The notes: a model not told the origin generated them from the letters alone. Numbered from the stretch's first letter, positions 29,197 to 40,121 are shown. The stretch: 64,000 bases of DNA from Microvirga sesbaniae (GCF_025460805.1 NZ_JAMXFJ010000008.1:79728-143727); one strand, 5' to 3'. Translations and numbers: made by a program.

Positions 29197-29616
29197 TCAG
29201 CGCTCCCACGAATGACGCGGCCCTGTCGGCTGCCTCGCCCCGTCGATGCTCCAAGCACCCGGGCCGGTGAAGACGAACAGCAGGAACACGAAGCAGTACA
29301 GGATCGCAGCATCGCCGCCGTTCAGGGCCGGGTATGAGCTCTGGGGCGCATGAAACATCCAGTAGGCGACAGCCATTTCGCCGGCGAGGATGAAGGCGAC
29401 GGGCCGGGTGAACCACCCGATCAGGATCAGAAAGCCTCCGGCCAGTTCCAGAACGGCGCCGATCCCGAAGAGCGAGAGGAGCGGCGGCATTCCACCCTCG
29501 GGAGGGGCCGGGAAGCCGAACAGCTTCTGCGTTCCGTGCTCCATGAAGATCAGCGCCGTGACGATCCTCAGGACGGCCAGCGCATGGGGCGACCAACGAT
29601 CGAGAGTAGCGGACAT
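29197..29616 (-). CDS. DoxX-family membrane protein
   Basis: The 139-residue protein has four hydrophobic helices and the DoxX signature FMEHGTQKLFGFP near residue 25. AGGAGG lies 10 bp before the ATG at 29616, which decides this start over longer in-frame options. DoxX proteins are small inner-membrane proteins linked to redox or thiosulfate metabolism in some bacteria; the role here is unknown. Confidence 0.85.
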   Translation of the reverse strand: MSATLDRWSPHALAVLRIVTALIFMEHGTQKLFGFPAPPEGGMPPLLSLFGIGAVLELAGGFLILIGWFTRPVAFILAGEMAVAYWMFHAPQSSYPALNGGDAAILYCFVFLLFVFTGPGAWSIDGARQPTGPRHSWER

Positions 29617-29850
29617 GCGGATCAGACCTCCTGCTTGTGATCGGCCCTTCGAGGCGGGCCCGGGTTTCGCCGTTCGGGTTATAACGCGGTCGGGAGGGAC
29701 GACCATCGGGTCTCCTCGAAGACTCCCGCGACGCAACAGAATGACGCATTCCTCACGCTAAAGTGAGACCTCCGCATCGGTCCGTGAGACGATCCAACCT
29801 TGCCGAGGGACGGATTCGTGTCAGCTTTCTCCAAACGAATGGAGGTCGGA

Positions 29851-30648
29851 ATGGGTGTCAGGCGTCTGGGCATGGTCACGGCTTTCATGGCGGCATCGCT
29901 CTGGCTGCCGATTTCCGGCGCACGGGCGGAAACGGAGGTGGACGTCGCGCTCGTCCTGGCGGTGGATGTCTCGCGCTCCATGGATCCCGACGAGCAGGAA
30001 CTCCAGCGCCAGGGCTTCATCGAGGCCTTCCGCTCACCCCAGGTCCATGACGCGATCCGCAACGGCATGCTCGGCCGGATCATCGTCACCTATTTCGAAT
30101 GGTCGGGCGTCGACTACCAGAACGTCATCGTCCCGTGGACAATCATCGACAGCCCGGAGACGGCCCTGAAATTTGCCGACGGTCTGCACGACAACCCGAT
30201 CGGGCGACTGCGGCGGACATCGATCTCGGGCGCGATCGATTTCGGTGCGAAGCTGCTGGAGCAGACGGGCGTCGAGCCCGTCCGGCGCGTGATCGACATT
30301 TCGGGCGATGGTCCCAACAGCAGCGGGCGGGGCGTCGCCGCGGCCCGCGACGAGGCCGTCGCGAAAGGGATCACCATCAATGGCCTTCCCATCATGCTCA
30401 AGCGCCCGAGCGGGTTCGGCGACATGGAGAACCTCGATCTCTACTACAAGGGCTGCGTCATCGGGGGCGAAGGGGCGTTCCTCGTTCCCGTTCGGGAGCG
30501 CCAGCAATTCGCCGACGCCATCCGCACCAAGATCATTCGCGAGATCGCGGCTCTTCCCGACAGCTCCCTGATCCGGACGATCCAGGCCGAGGTGCCGGCC
30601 AACTGCATGGATGGGGAGCGCGGGATGTATCGCTGGGACCGGAACTGA
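29851..30648 (+). CDS. DUF1194 family exported protein (von Willebrand A-like)
   Basis: The 265-residue protein has a signal peptide (about 1-26, ending GARA) and then a mature domain starting VDVALVLAVDVSRSMDPDEQ. The D-x-S-x-S pattern is a MIDAS-like motif of von Willebrand A folds and fits DUF1194. A cysteine pair (GCVIGG and NCMDG) could form a disulfide. GGAGGTCGG is placed correctly for the ATG at 29851. It is probably periplasmic; the molecular role is unknown. Confidence 0.8.
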   Translation: MGVRRLGMVTAFMAASLWLPISGARAETEVDVALVLAVDVSRSMDPDEQELQRQGFIEAFRSPQVHDAIRNGMLGRIIVTYFEWSGVDYQNVIVPWTIIDSPETALKFADGLHDNPIGRLRRTSISGAIDFGAKLLEQTGVEPVRRVIDISGDGPNSSGRGVAAARDEAVAKGITINGLPIMLKRPSGFGDMENLDLYYKGCVIGGEGAFLVPVRERQQFADAIRTKIIREIAALPDSSLIRTIQAEVPANCMDGERGMYRWDRN

Positions 30649-30672
30649 CGGATCCGCTTCCCCGCGGCGGCC

Positions 30673-31659
30673 CTACTCGAGCGTGATGTTGGCGGTCCGG
30701 ATGACCTTCTCCCACTTCGCACTTTCATCCCGCATGTAGGCGGCCATCTCGGCCGGAGAGCTCTGGAGCACGTCGATGCCGGCGCCGATCAGCTTGTCCC
30801 GGATCTCCGCCTTGGCCACGGCACCGCGATAGGCGTCGTTGAGCTTGGCGACGATCTCGGCCGGGGTATTGGCCGGGGCGACGAAGCCCTGCCAGGCCCA
30901 AGCCTCGAATTCCGGGTGATCGGCCGCCACCGGCGGCACGCCGGGAAGGCCGGCGAACTCCTTCGGGGAGGCGACCGCGATGGCCTGGATCGGGCCGGAG
31001 AGCTGCGAGCGCGCCGTGGCGAAGTCGATGAACATCATGTCCACCTGCCCGGCCACGAGGTCCTGCACGGCCGGGGCGGCGCCACGGTAAGGCACATGGG
31101 TGAGCTTGATCCCGGCGGCCTGCGAGAGCAGCTCCGTGGCGAGGTGGAAGGGGCTGCCCAGGCCCGGTGTCGCATAGTTGATGCGGCCGGGGTTCTTCTT
31201 CGCCTCGGCCACGAGCTCGCGGACCGATTTCACCGGCAGCTTGTTCGTGTTGACGAGGAGCACGAGGGCGAAGCGGCCGGTCAGCGAGATGGGCGTGAAA
31301 TCCTTGGTGGGATCGAAGGACAGCTTCCGATACAGGGTGCGGTTGGTCGCGAAGGTCGCCGTATCGCCCAGGAGCAGCGTGTAGCCGTCGGGCTCGGCCC
31401 GCGCCGCCGATTCGGCCCCGATATTGGTGCCGGCCCCGGGCTTGTTCTCGATGACGAATTGCTGGCCGAGCTGCTCGCCCATGGCCCCGAAGGCGAGACG
31501 GGCGAAAAAGTCCGTTCCGCCGCCGGCCGCATAGGGAACGATGACCCGGACCGGCCGGGTGGGATAGGCCGATTGGGCGGAGGCGGACCAGGGCGCCACG
31601 GCCGCGACGGCCGGTGCGGCGGCCATGGTCCTGAGGATGCTGCGTCGGGTCGGATTCAT
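30673..31659 (-). CDS. Tripartite tricarboxylate transporter substrate-binding protein (Bug/TctC)
   Basis: The 328-residue protein starts with a twin-arginine-like signal (RRSILRTMAAAPAVA, cleaved after about residue 28). The Bug fold follows: YPTRPVRVIVPYAAGGGTDFFAR and VIENKPGAGTNIGAE. Such proteins deliver carboxylates or amides to TctAB permeases. No tctA or tctB gene adjoins, so it is an orphan receptor. GGGAGAA precedes the ATG. The ligand cannot be told. Confidence 0.88.
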   Translation of the reverse strand: MNPTRRSILRTMAAAPAVAAVAPWSASAQSAYPTRPVRVIVPYAAGGGTDFFARLAFGAMGEQLGQQFVIENKPGAGTNIGAESAARAEPDGYTLLLGDTATFATNRTLYRKLSFDPTKDFTPISLTGRFALVLLVNTNKLPVKSVRELVAEAKKNPGRINYATPGLGSPFHLATELLSQAAGIKLTHVPYRGAAPAVQDLVAGQVDMMFIDFATARSQLSGPIQAIAVASPKEFAGLPGVPPVAADHPEFEAWAWQGFVAPANTPAEIVAKLNDAYRGAVAKAEIRDKLIGAGIDVLQSSPAEMAAYMRDESAKWEKVIRTANITLE

Positions 31660-31872
31660 GGCGTTCTCCCGGATGTGGGTCCCGTTACAGGGTTCAGGCC
31701 TCTCGCAGCAGATAGCGGACCCGAAGGCCGCGACCAATGCCGACTTAGGTTGAGGATCACCCCGCCGGGCGCCCGGTCGCGCTCGGTTTTTTGCCGCTCC
31801 GGCTGAACATGGCGGCATTCCCTGCATTCTCCCCATGAGCGACGAAAAGCCATCCATGACAGGAGACGACGC

Positions 31873-32127
31873 ATGGGCGTGAAGAAGGAAGAAGACGATC
31901 TGGTCGATGCCGGCTCGGAATACTCGTTCCCGGCCAGTGACCCGCCATCCTATATGGGTGGCTCGGCCGTCGCCGGCCCTCCGCCGCAGAAGGAGCCGGC
32001 ACGGGAGCCCGTCACCAAGGCCGTGTCCAATCCGGACGAGGTGAAGCCGGTCTGCGATGCCCCCGAGGGCACGGATCCTGCCCAGCCCGGCAATGCGCCG
32101 AAGAAGCCCTCGGGCAACAAGTCCTGA
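31873..32127 (+). CDS. Small hydrophilic Pro/Asp-rich protein
   Basis: The 84-residue product is charged and probably disordered, with EYSFPASDPPSYMGGSA near residue 16 and a Pro/Lys-rich tail. AGGAGACGACGC before the ATG is a good ribosome site. It has no membrane segment and no recognised function. Confidence 0.6.
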   Translation: MGVKKEEDDLVDAGSEYSFPASDPPSYMGGSAVAGPPPQKEPAREPVTKAVSNPDEVKPVCDAPEGTDPAQPGNAPKKPSGNKS

Positions 32128-32325
32128 TCGTCGCATCCTCCGGTCTCTGGCATGCTCCTGTTGACACGGCCTGTCAGAGACCGTGGTGGAATCCCACACT
32201 TTCATGAGGCCTTCATCTTGGCAGTGGCATATGCCTTGAGCGACCCTAAAATGGTCCTCAGATCCCGTGCCGGGATCGGCGAAGCATTCGAGACCTGGCC
32301 CTTCGAGGGCCGCTCAAGGAAGTGA

Positions 32326-33966
<1,641 letters not shown>

Positions 33967-33973
33967 CGCCGCC

Positions 33974-34120
33974 TAGAGCACCGGACGTGAAACGTGGACC
34001 CAGGTTTGGGATCCATTCCGATGCTCCACTCTTGGCCGGCGCATCGTTCGGGGCGGACCCAGCGGGCCACGCCAGTGACCCGAAGGGCCGCGGCGGCGAC
34101 CCGGAGGGCCGCATGATGCG
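33974..34120. repeat. Dispersed intergenic repeat copy
   Basis: The segment holds the family core again: AGAGCACCGGACGTGAAACG, a GGATCCATTCCGATGCTCCA block, and GGCGGACCCAGCGGGCCACG followed by CCAGTGACCCG as in the copy near 16.8 kb. Short GACCCGGAGGGCCGC-type units are repeated in tandem near the end. It lies between convergent genes. Confidence 0.65.
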
Positions 34121-34534
34121 CTAGTAGGTTTCCCAGAGGCCCGGCGTCGCCAGTTCGAGCAGGTGGCCGTCGGGGTCGCGGAAATACACGCTGGTGCCAC
34201 CACGGGACCAGGTTGTCCGGCTCTCGACCGGGATCCCGCGCTCCTGCAGCCGCGCCTCCCAGGCGCCCAGCTCATCGCCGGAAACCGCAAAGCCGACATG
34301 GAGCGGTCCCGCGCCATCATGGGCCGGGATCGTCCCGCCCGGGGTGTGCATCGGCTCGTTCGAGCCGCCGCGCAGGAACAGGAGCAACACGCTCCTGCCG
34401 CCCACGTCGAAGGCGCACATGCGGCGGTTGCCGAACAGCAGCCTCAGGCCGAGGTCAGCCTCGTAGAAGGCCCGGGCCCGCGGCAGGTCGTCCACGTAAA
34501 GCGCTGTCTCGAGAATGGCGTTCAGCTGGGGCAT
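34121..34534 (-). CDS. VOC-family (glyoxalase/dioxygenase fold) protein
   Basis: The 137-residue protein has the paired beta-alpha-beta-beta-beta units of the vicinal oxygen chelate fold. They begin ILETALYVDDLPRARAFYE, then PLHVGFAV and YFRDPDGHLLELATPGLW. The His in LHVGF and the Glu in LLELA are at usual metal-ligand places. Substrate cannot be assigned; glyoxalase- or fosfomycin-resistance-like proteins share this pattern. Confidence 0.82.
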   Translation of the reverse strand: MPQLNAILETALYVDDLPRARAFYEADLGLRLLFGNRRMCAFDVGGRSVLLLFLRGGSNEPMHTPGGTIPAHDGAGPLHVGFAVSGDELGAWEARLQERGIPVESRTTWSRGGTSVYFRDPDGHLLELATPGLWETY

Positions 34535-34663
34535 CTCTGGCCTCTTGAAGATCCTTGCCTGCCTGAATTATGGGCTCGCGCCCTGTTTTTCACCGCCAAT
34601 CGGCTTGGAATCCCGTCCGTTCACGGCGGCGAAAAATTGGGCATGAATGCTGACCTTTTGGTC

Positions 34664-34692
34664 TTGAAACAGGGCGGCGCGGCGCTTAATTA
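34664..34692 (+). promoter_or_regulatory. Sigma-70-like promoter upstream of candidate small RNA
   Basis: TTGAAA at 34664-34669 and TAATTA at 34687-34692 are separated by 17 bp. The predicted start is near 34699. There is no obvious open reading frame between it and the terminator at 34763. Confidence 0.45.
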
Positions 34693-34698
34693 TTGCAA

Positions 34699-34788
34699 TG
34701 CAACACGGCGATTGGCGTCGCAGCGTTGCTGCCCTTCTTGGGCGTTTCCTCCCTAAACTTCGGGCCGTTGGCAACAACGGCCTTTTTT
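34699..34788 (+). ncRNA. Candidate small RNA, about 90 nt
   Basis: The stretch from the predicted start to the intrinsic terminator can form a first hairpin (CAAC...GTTG and GCGA...TCGC around 34700-34730) and ends in a perfect terminator stem. It contains no reading frame with a ribosome site. The DNA around it (34535-34879) has no other gene. No known RNA family was recognised; a 5' leader ending in an attenuator for the gene at 34880 is an alternative. Confidence 0.4.
34763..34788 (+). terminator. Strong intrinsic terminator
   Basis: GGCCGTTG (34763-34770), loop GCAA, CAACGGCC (34775-34782), then six T. The stem is perfect. Nothing coding lies directly upstream on this strand, which is why a small RNA is proposed. 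Confidence 0.8.
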
Positions 34789-34879
34789 CTTGCCTGACGC
34801 CCGAGGACCCTCTCACCCCGAAGCCGGAACATCGGGTGACCCCGGCGGTTTTCCCTCAGCGGAGCCCCCGGAGAGATCA

Positions 34880-35260
34880 ATGTCCACCCGTTCAGATGTT
34901 CCACACAACGCCGACACTCCTCCGACGCGCACGGTCAAGCCGATGGATGCGCCGCCTCTGACCAAAGGCTCGACCACGGCGCAGCTGAAGGGCGACATCA
35001 ACAGCGGCCGTACGGGCGACAAGAACGCGGTGTTCGATCCGGGCCTCTCCTCGCTCGGCACCGATGACGAGGCCGGCGGCACGCCGCCCACGCCGGAGCA
35101 GGTCGACCGGGCCCGTCACCAGGAATCCTCCGCCCGCTGGAAGGACGGCGCCGAGAAGGACAGCTACGCCCATCGGGATTCCCGCAAGGCCCTTTATGCC
35201 TTCGTCGGCTTCATCGGCCTGGTGCTCGTCCTGTTCGTGGGCGCCTTCTCGATCTTCTGA
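34880..35260 (+). CDS. Small protein with C-terminal membrane anchor
   Basis: The 126-residue product has a hydrophilic, probably disordered body (1-98) and one C-terminal membrane helix (about 102-125, ALYAFVGFIGLVLVLFVGAF). GGAGAGA precedes the ATG. This tail-anchored layout leaves the body in the cytoplasm if inserted in the usual way. No family is recognised. Confidence 0.6.
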   Translation: MSTRSDVPHNADTPPTRTVKPMDAPPLTKGSTTAQLKGDINSGRTGDKNAVFDPGLSSLGTDDEAGGTPPTPEQVDRARHQESSARWKDGAEKDSYAHRDSRKALYAFVGFIGLVLVLFVGAFSIF

Positions 35261-35263
35261 TCG

Positions 35264-36325
35264 TCATCGAAGCGGCACCACGCTGTCGCGGATCACCAAG
35301 TCGGTCTCCAGGCGGATTCGCTTGGGCGATGGCCGCCCCTGCAGCAGATCGATCAGGGCCGAGGCCGCCGCCTGTCCCAGTTCCCTGCGCGGCTGATGGA
35401 TCGTGGTGAGGGACGGCTCGGCCACGGCGGCAAACTCGATATCGTCGAAGCCGGCCACCGAGATGTCGTCGGGGACTTTCAGCCCGGCGGAGAAGACGGT
35501 GCGCATCAACCCGATGGCCATTTGGTCGCTGGTGCAGAACACGGCCGTCGGTCGGGTGGTTTGCGCCACCAGGATCTGCCCTGCCCTCACGCCCGCCTCG
35601 ATGGTGTAGTCCCCCGGGATGACGAGGGCCGGATCGTATGGCAGGTCGGCCCGTTCCAACCCGTCCTTGAATCCCTGGAACCGCTCACGCTCGAGGATGT
35701 TGCCCGCCGGACCGCTCACATAGGCGATGCGCTTGTGGCCCAAAGCGGCCAGGTGCTGCGTCATGCGGGAGGCGGCCGCGCGATTGTCGATCTCGATCTG
35801 CGGAATATCGGCGCTCGGGATCGCCTCGCAGAGCGCCACGAGCGGGATCGACAGGCGGGCTGGACTTCCCTCCCCGTCGCGGCTCTGCCCGAACAGATGG
35901 CCGTTGAGAAGAATGGCGCCGTCGACTCGTCCCGCCGCCGTAAAGGCTGCGAAATGCGCCTCCTTCTCGGGCGAGCCGTCGAGATCGCTGATGATCATTC
36001 CATATCCGGCTTCGAAAAGCGTTTCCTCGATGCCGCGCAGGATCTTGGAGAAGAACGTGTTGGCCAGGTCCGGCAGAACGACCAGCACCATGTAGGTCTT
36101 CTGCGACCGGAGGGTGCGCGCGGCCGGGTTGGGCACGTAGCCGGTCTTGGCGATGGCTTCTTGAACCCGCGCCCGAGCCTCGAGGGAAACCCGCTCCGGC
36201 GTGGCGAGGGCCCGGCTGACCGTCGCGGTCGAGACATCGGCCAGCTTGGCGACGTCCTGAATCCGCGCTGCGCGGGCCGAAAACCCTGACTGCTCCGGTT
36301 CGTCCTTCTGCCCGATGTCGTCCAT
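35264..36325 (-). CDS. LacI-family repressor of the adjacent sugar operon
   Basis: The 353-residue protein has the LacI helix-turn-helix (IQDVAKLADVSTATVSRAL, about residues 22-40), the hinge helix region (PNPAARTLRSQ) and a periplasmic-binding-protein-like effector domain. It is divergent from the transport and dehydrogenase operon, and a fitting operator lies at 36382-36397 between them. It probably represses that operon until a sugar or polyol binds. Confidence 0.9.
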   Translation of the reverse strand: MDDIGQKDEPEQSGFSARAARIQDVAKLADVSTATVSRALATPERVSLEARARVQEAIAKTGYVPNPAARTLRSQKTYMVLVVLPDLANTFFSKILRGIEETLFEAGYGMIISDLDGSPEKEAHFAAFTAAGRVDGAILLNGHLFGQSRDGEGSPARLSIPLVALCEAIPSADIPQIEIDNRAAASRMTQHLAALGHKRIAYVSGPAGNILERERFQGFKDGLERADLPYDPALVIPGDYTIEAGVRAGQILVAQTTRPTAVFCTSDQMAIGLMRTVFSAGLKVPDDISVAGFDDIEFAAVAEPSLTTIHQPRRELGQAAASALIDLLQGRPSPKRIRLETDLVIRDSVVPLR

Positions 36326-36350
36326 GGACCTCCCCCTACCATGGTTCTGT

Positions 36351-36397
36351 TTGACAGAAGCCGAGGTTTCGGTAAAGTTTCATGTAAACGATTACAT
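36351..36397 (+). promoter_or_regulatory. Promoter and LacI-family operator for the sugar operon
   Basis: TTGACA (36351-36356), a 16-bp spacer, and TAAAGT (36373-36378) form a likely sigma-70 promoter. ATGTAAACGATTACAT at 36382-36397 is a near-perfect palindrome (one mismatched pair) of the LacI-family type with a central CG. The operator sits at the start-site region, where a bound repressor would block transcription. Confidence 0.75.
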
Positions 36398-36575
36398 AGG
36401 GACGTTGCCCCCTATGCAGTTCCAGCCCGCCCCATGTCCCGGCAGAGGACAGGCGGACAGACCAGGAGGAAATCAATGCCCGCTCACGCGCCGTCCAGCT
36501 GATCCTCGCCCGCACATGCCCCTGACGCCCGTCTTCCGAGCGGAGGCGAGCGATGCCGCTCATCCGGAGCCGTTC

Positions 36576-38096
36576 ATGGAATCCGTTCTTCGCGCAGAGA
36601 ACATCTCGAAATCCTTTGGACCGATCGAGGTCCTGAGCGGCATTTCGCTGGATCTGAAGCCCGGCGAGGTCCATGCGGTCATCGGCGAGAACGGAGCCGG
36701 CAAGTCGACGCTGATGCGCATCCTGTCAGGCCATATCGCGCCCACGAAGGGAGGCCTGCATCTGAACGGCCAGCCGATCACCTTCTCGGGGCCCGTGGAT
36801 GCGGAGAGCCATGGCATCGTTCTCGTGCACCAGGAAATCCTTCTCGCGCCCGACTTGACGGTGGCGCAGAACCTCTTCCTCGGTCGCGAGATCCGGCGCT
36901 TCGGCTTCGTCGACGACAGGGCCATGCGCGAGCGGACGCGGGCGATCCTGCGTGAGCTCGGCACCGGCATCGATCCCGACCGGGAGGTCAGCCGCCTCTC
37001 CATCGCGGACCGGCAGCTGGTGCAGATCGCCCGGGCGCTGCTGGTGCCGCACAAGGTGGTCGCCTTCGACGAGCCGACCGCGGTTCTTACGCCGGTCGAG
37101 GCCGAGAGCCTGTTCGACATCATCCGGAAGCTGCGGTCCCAGGGCGTCGCCGTCCTCTACATCTCGCACCGTTTGAACGAGGTGAAGGCGGTTGCCGACC
37201 GGGTCACCGTGCTGCGCGACGGGCGCCACATCGCGACCCGCGACATCGAAGGCCTGGAGCCGCTCGAGATGGCCCGCCTCATGGTGGGCCGCGACATGTC
37301 AAAGCTCTATCCGGACAAGCCGGCAACCGCCTCCGACCAACCCCTCCTCGGCGTCCGCGACATGGTCGTTCCCGGCTATGTGGAGAATGCTTCCTTCACC
37401 CTCCATCGCGGCGAGATCCTCGGGTTCGGCGGCCTGATCGGCGCCGGCCGCACCGAACTGTTCGAAGCGCTCGTGGGGCTTCGTCCGGGCCATGGCGCGA
37501 TCACCCTCGACGGCCAGAAGGTTCATTTCCGCGATGCCCGCGAGGCCATGGCGGCGGGCATCGTCTACCTGTCCGAGGACCGGAAGGGCAAAGGCCTGCT
37601 GCTCCAGCAGAATCTCCGGGTCAACCTGACCCTGGCGGCCCTCGAGAAATTCAGCCATGGGTCCTTCATCGACGGGGCCGGCGAGGAGACGGCGCTCGAC
37701 CGGGCGATCAAGGACTTCGACATCCGCACCCGGCGACGCGATCTTCTCGCCGGACAGCTGTCGGGCGGCAATCAGCAGAAGCTGCTGCTCGCCAAGATGA
37801 TGCTGGCGGAGCCGCGCATCGTCATCATCGACGAGCCGACCCGTGGCGTCGACATCGGCACCAAGGAGCAGATCTACCGCTTCATCGCCTCCCTGGCCGC
37901 CGAAGGCCGCGCGGTCGTCGTCATCTCGTCCGAGATGCAGGAACTGATCGGTCTGTGCCACCGCGTCGTGGTCATGCGCAACGGGCGCGTCGCGGGCGAG
38001 GTCGCCCAGGCCGATCTGTCGGAAGATTCCATCGTTTATCTCGCCACCGGCGTCCATGAGGAAAGGGCGGCGGAAATCGCCGCAGGCCACGCATGA
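36576..38096 (+). CDS. Sugar ABC transporter ATP-binding protein, two-cassette (RbsA/MglA type)
   Basis: The 506-residue protein has two ATPase cassettes in tandem. The first has Walker A GENGAGKST and a complete set of motifs. The second has a degenerate Walker A (GLIGAGRTE) but a clear LSGGNQQKLLLAKM and VIIDEPTRGVD, as is normal for this family. The ATG at 36576 begins at family similarity; in-frame starts at 36516 and 36315 lack good sites. The stop overlaps the permease start as ATGA. Confidence 0.9.
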   Translation: MESVLRAENISKSFGPIEVLSGISLDLKPGEVHAVIGENGAGKSTLMRILSGHIAPTKGGLHLNGQPITFSGPVDAESHGIVLVHQEILLAPDLTVAQNLFLGREIRRFGFVDDRAMRERTRAILRELGTGIDPDREVSRLSIADRQLVQIARALLVPHKVVAFDEPTAVLTPVEAESLFDIIRKLRSQGVAVLYISHRLNEVKAVADRVTVLRDGRHIATRDIEGLEPLEMARLMVGRDMSKLYPDKPATASDQPLLGVRDMVVPGYVENASFTLHRGEILGFGGLIGAGRTELFEALVGLRPGHGAITLDGQKVHFRDAREAMAAGIVYLSEDRKGKGLLLQQNLRVNLTLAALEKFSHGSFIDGAGEETALDRAIKDFDIRTRRRDLLAGQLSGGNQQKLLLAKMMLAEPRIVIIDEPTRGVDIGTKEQIYRFIASLAAEGRAVVVISSEMQELIGLCHRVVVMRNGRVAGEVAQADLSEDSIVYLATGVHEERAAEIAAGHA

Positions 38097-39091
38097 CCGA
38101 AACCGTCCTACGCTCGAGCGCCGAGAAGCGCCGGTTCACCATCGACATGCGGGCCCTCTCCCCCTTCATCGCGCTCGTGGCGCTCATCATCGCGGGCGCG
38201 CTGATCAACCCGGATTTCCTGACCGCGTCGAACCTGCTCAACGTGGTGACGCGCTCGGCCTTCATCGCCATCATCGCCGTGGGCGCGACCTTCGTGATCG
38301 CCGGCGGGGGGCTCGATCTCTCCGTCGGCTCCATGGCGGCGCTGACGGCCGGCGTCATGATCCTGACCCTGAACAACCTGGGTGGCGGAGACGTGGGCAC
38401 CCTGGCGCTCGGCATGCTCGCGGCCATCGCCCTGAGCGCGGCCTGCGGACTGGCGAACGGCCTCATCGTCACCTTCGGGCGCATCGAGCCCTTCATCGTG
38501 ACCCTCGGGACCATGGGCATCTATCGCTCGCTCGTGATCTGGCTCGCGGCCGGCGGCACCATCACCATGCGCAATTTCGAGCTGCGCGAACTCTACCGGC
38601 CGGTCTATTTCGACAGCATCCTCGGCGTTCCGATCCCGATCATCGCGTTCCTCGTGGTGGCCGCCATCGGCGCGCTGATCCTCTATCGCACCTCCTTCGG
38701 CCGCCACGTGGTGGCGCTCGGGTCCAACGAGGACGTGGCCCGCTATTCGGGCGTGCCGATCTGGCGGGTGCGGACGCTGACCTACATCATCCAGGGCATC
38801 TGCGTCGGCATCGCGGTGCTGGTCTACGTGCCGCGCCTCGGCTCGGCCACGCCGACCACGGGCCTTCTCTGGGAATTGCAGGCCATCACGGCCGTGGTCA
38901 TCGGCGGCACCGCCCTGAAGGGCGGCATCGGCCGCATCTGGGGCACGGTGGTGGGCGCCGTGATTCTCGAGCTCGTCGCCAACATCATGGTGCTGTCGAA
39001 CTTCGTCTCCGAGTTCCTCGTGGGCGCGGTTCAGGGTGCCATCATCATTATCGCCATGCTCGTGCAACGGTCAGTCCACCGCGGGCGATGA
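38093..39091 (+). CDS. Sugar ABC transporter permease (RbsC type)
   Basis: The 332-residue protein has about eight to ten membrane helices and the family motif GGGLDLSVGSMAALTAG near residue 65, plus GGTALKGGIGRIWGT near 280. It overlaps the upstream ATPase gene by 4 bp and is followed by the binding-protein gene. It imports the same unknown monosaccharide or polyol. Confidence 0.9.
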   Translation: MTETVLRSSAEKRRFTIDMRALSPFIALVALIIAGALINPDFLTASNLLNVVTRSAFIAIIAVGATFVIAGGGLDLSVGSMAALTAGVMILTLNNLGGGDVGTLALGMLAAIALSAACGLANGLIVTFGRIEPFIVTLGTMGIYRSLVIWLAAGGTITMRNFELRELYRPVYFDSILGVPIPIIAFLVVAAIGALILYRTSFGRHVVALGSNEDVARYSGVPIWRVRTLTYIIQGICVGIAVLVYVPRLGSATPTTGLLWELQAITAVVIGGTALKGGIGRIWGTVVGAVILELVANIMVLSNFVSEFLVGAVQGAIIIIAMLVQRSVHRGR

Positions 39092-39155
39092 ATCCGGTGC
39101 CAAGCCCACCGGACGAGGGAGAAAAGGCTTAGTCAACCCTTCAGGGAGGAATGAG

Positions 39156-40106
39156 ATGAAAGCAACGGTACTGAAGATCGCGGTTGCGGCCGGCCTCATG
39201 GCCGGCGTCGCCACCGGGGCCATGGCCCAGCAGAAGAACGTGACGATCGGCGTCTCGATCCCGGCCGCCACCCATGGCTGGACCGGCGGCGTCGTCTACC
39301 ACGCTCAGGAGACGGCCAAGCAGCTCGAGAAGGGCTATCCCGGCCTCAAGGTGATCGTGAAGACCTCGCCGGACGGCGCCTCGCAGGCGAACGCCCTCGA
39401 CGATCTGACCTCGCAGAAGGTCGACGCCCTGGTGGTGCTGCCCTTCAACTCGGACGAGCTGACGAACCCCGTCCGCGAGATCAAGAAGCGCGGCACCCTC
39501 ATCACGGTGGTCGACCGCGGCCTCAAGGACCCGTCGATCCAGGACATCTACGTGGCCGGAAACAACCCGGAATTCGGCCGCGTCGCCGGCAAATATTTCG
39601 TCGACAACCTGAAGCAGGGCAACGTCGTGGTCTTCCGCGGCATCCCGACCGTGATCGACGAGGAGCGCGTGACGAACTTCGAGAAGGCTCTCGAGGGTTC
39701 GGGCGTGAAGGTGATCGACAAGCAATATGCCAACTGGAACCGCGACGACGCCTTCAAGGTGATGCAGGACTTCCTGTCCAAGCACCCGAAGATCGACGCG
39801 GTCTGGGCCTCGGACGACGACATGGCGCTGGGCATCATGGAGGCGATCCGGCAGGCCAAGCGCGAGGACATCAAGTTCGTCCTCGGCGGCGCCGGCATGA
39901 AGGACATGGTCAAGAAGGTGATGGACGGCGACAAGATGATCCCGGCCGACGTATCCTATCCGCCGTCCATGATCGCCACCGCCATGGGCGTCACCGCGGC
40001 GCATTTCTACACCAACGCTCCCATGCGCGGCACCTACGTGCTCAACGCCCAGCTGATCACGAAGGACAACGCCAAGGAGCACTACTTCCCGAACTCGCCG
40101 TTCTAA
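39156..40106 (+). CDS. Periplasmic sugar-binding protein (RbsB type)
   Basis: The 316-residue protein has a signal peptide (about 1-23, ending AMAQ) and the type I periplasmic binding fold (KNVTIGVSIPAATHGWTGGV, then VVLPFNSDEL and WASDDDMALGIMEA). GGGAGGA precedes the ATG. As the receptor it decides the operon substrate. Sequence features alone do not separate pentose, hexose and polyol ligands. Confidence 0.9.
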   Translation: MKATVLKIAVAAGLMAGVATGAMAQQKNVTIGVSIPAATHGWTGGVVYHAQETAKQLEKGYPGLKVIVKTSPDGASQANALDDLTSQKVDALVVLPFNSDELTNPVREIKKRGTLITVVDRGLKDPSIQDIYVAGNNPEFGRVAGKYFVDNLKQGNVVVFRGIPTVIDEERVTNFEKALEGSGVKVIDKQYANWNRDDAFKVMQDFLSKHPKIDAVWASDDDMALGIMEAIRQAKREDIKFVLGGAGMKDMVKKVMDGDKMIPADVSYPPSMIATAMGVTAAHFYTNAPMRGTYVLNAQLITKDNAKEHYFPNSPF

Positions 40107-40121
40107 TCAGGCGACGTGGCT

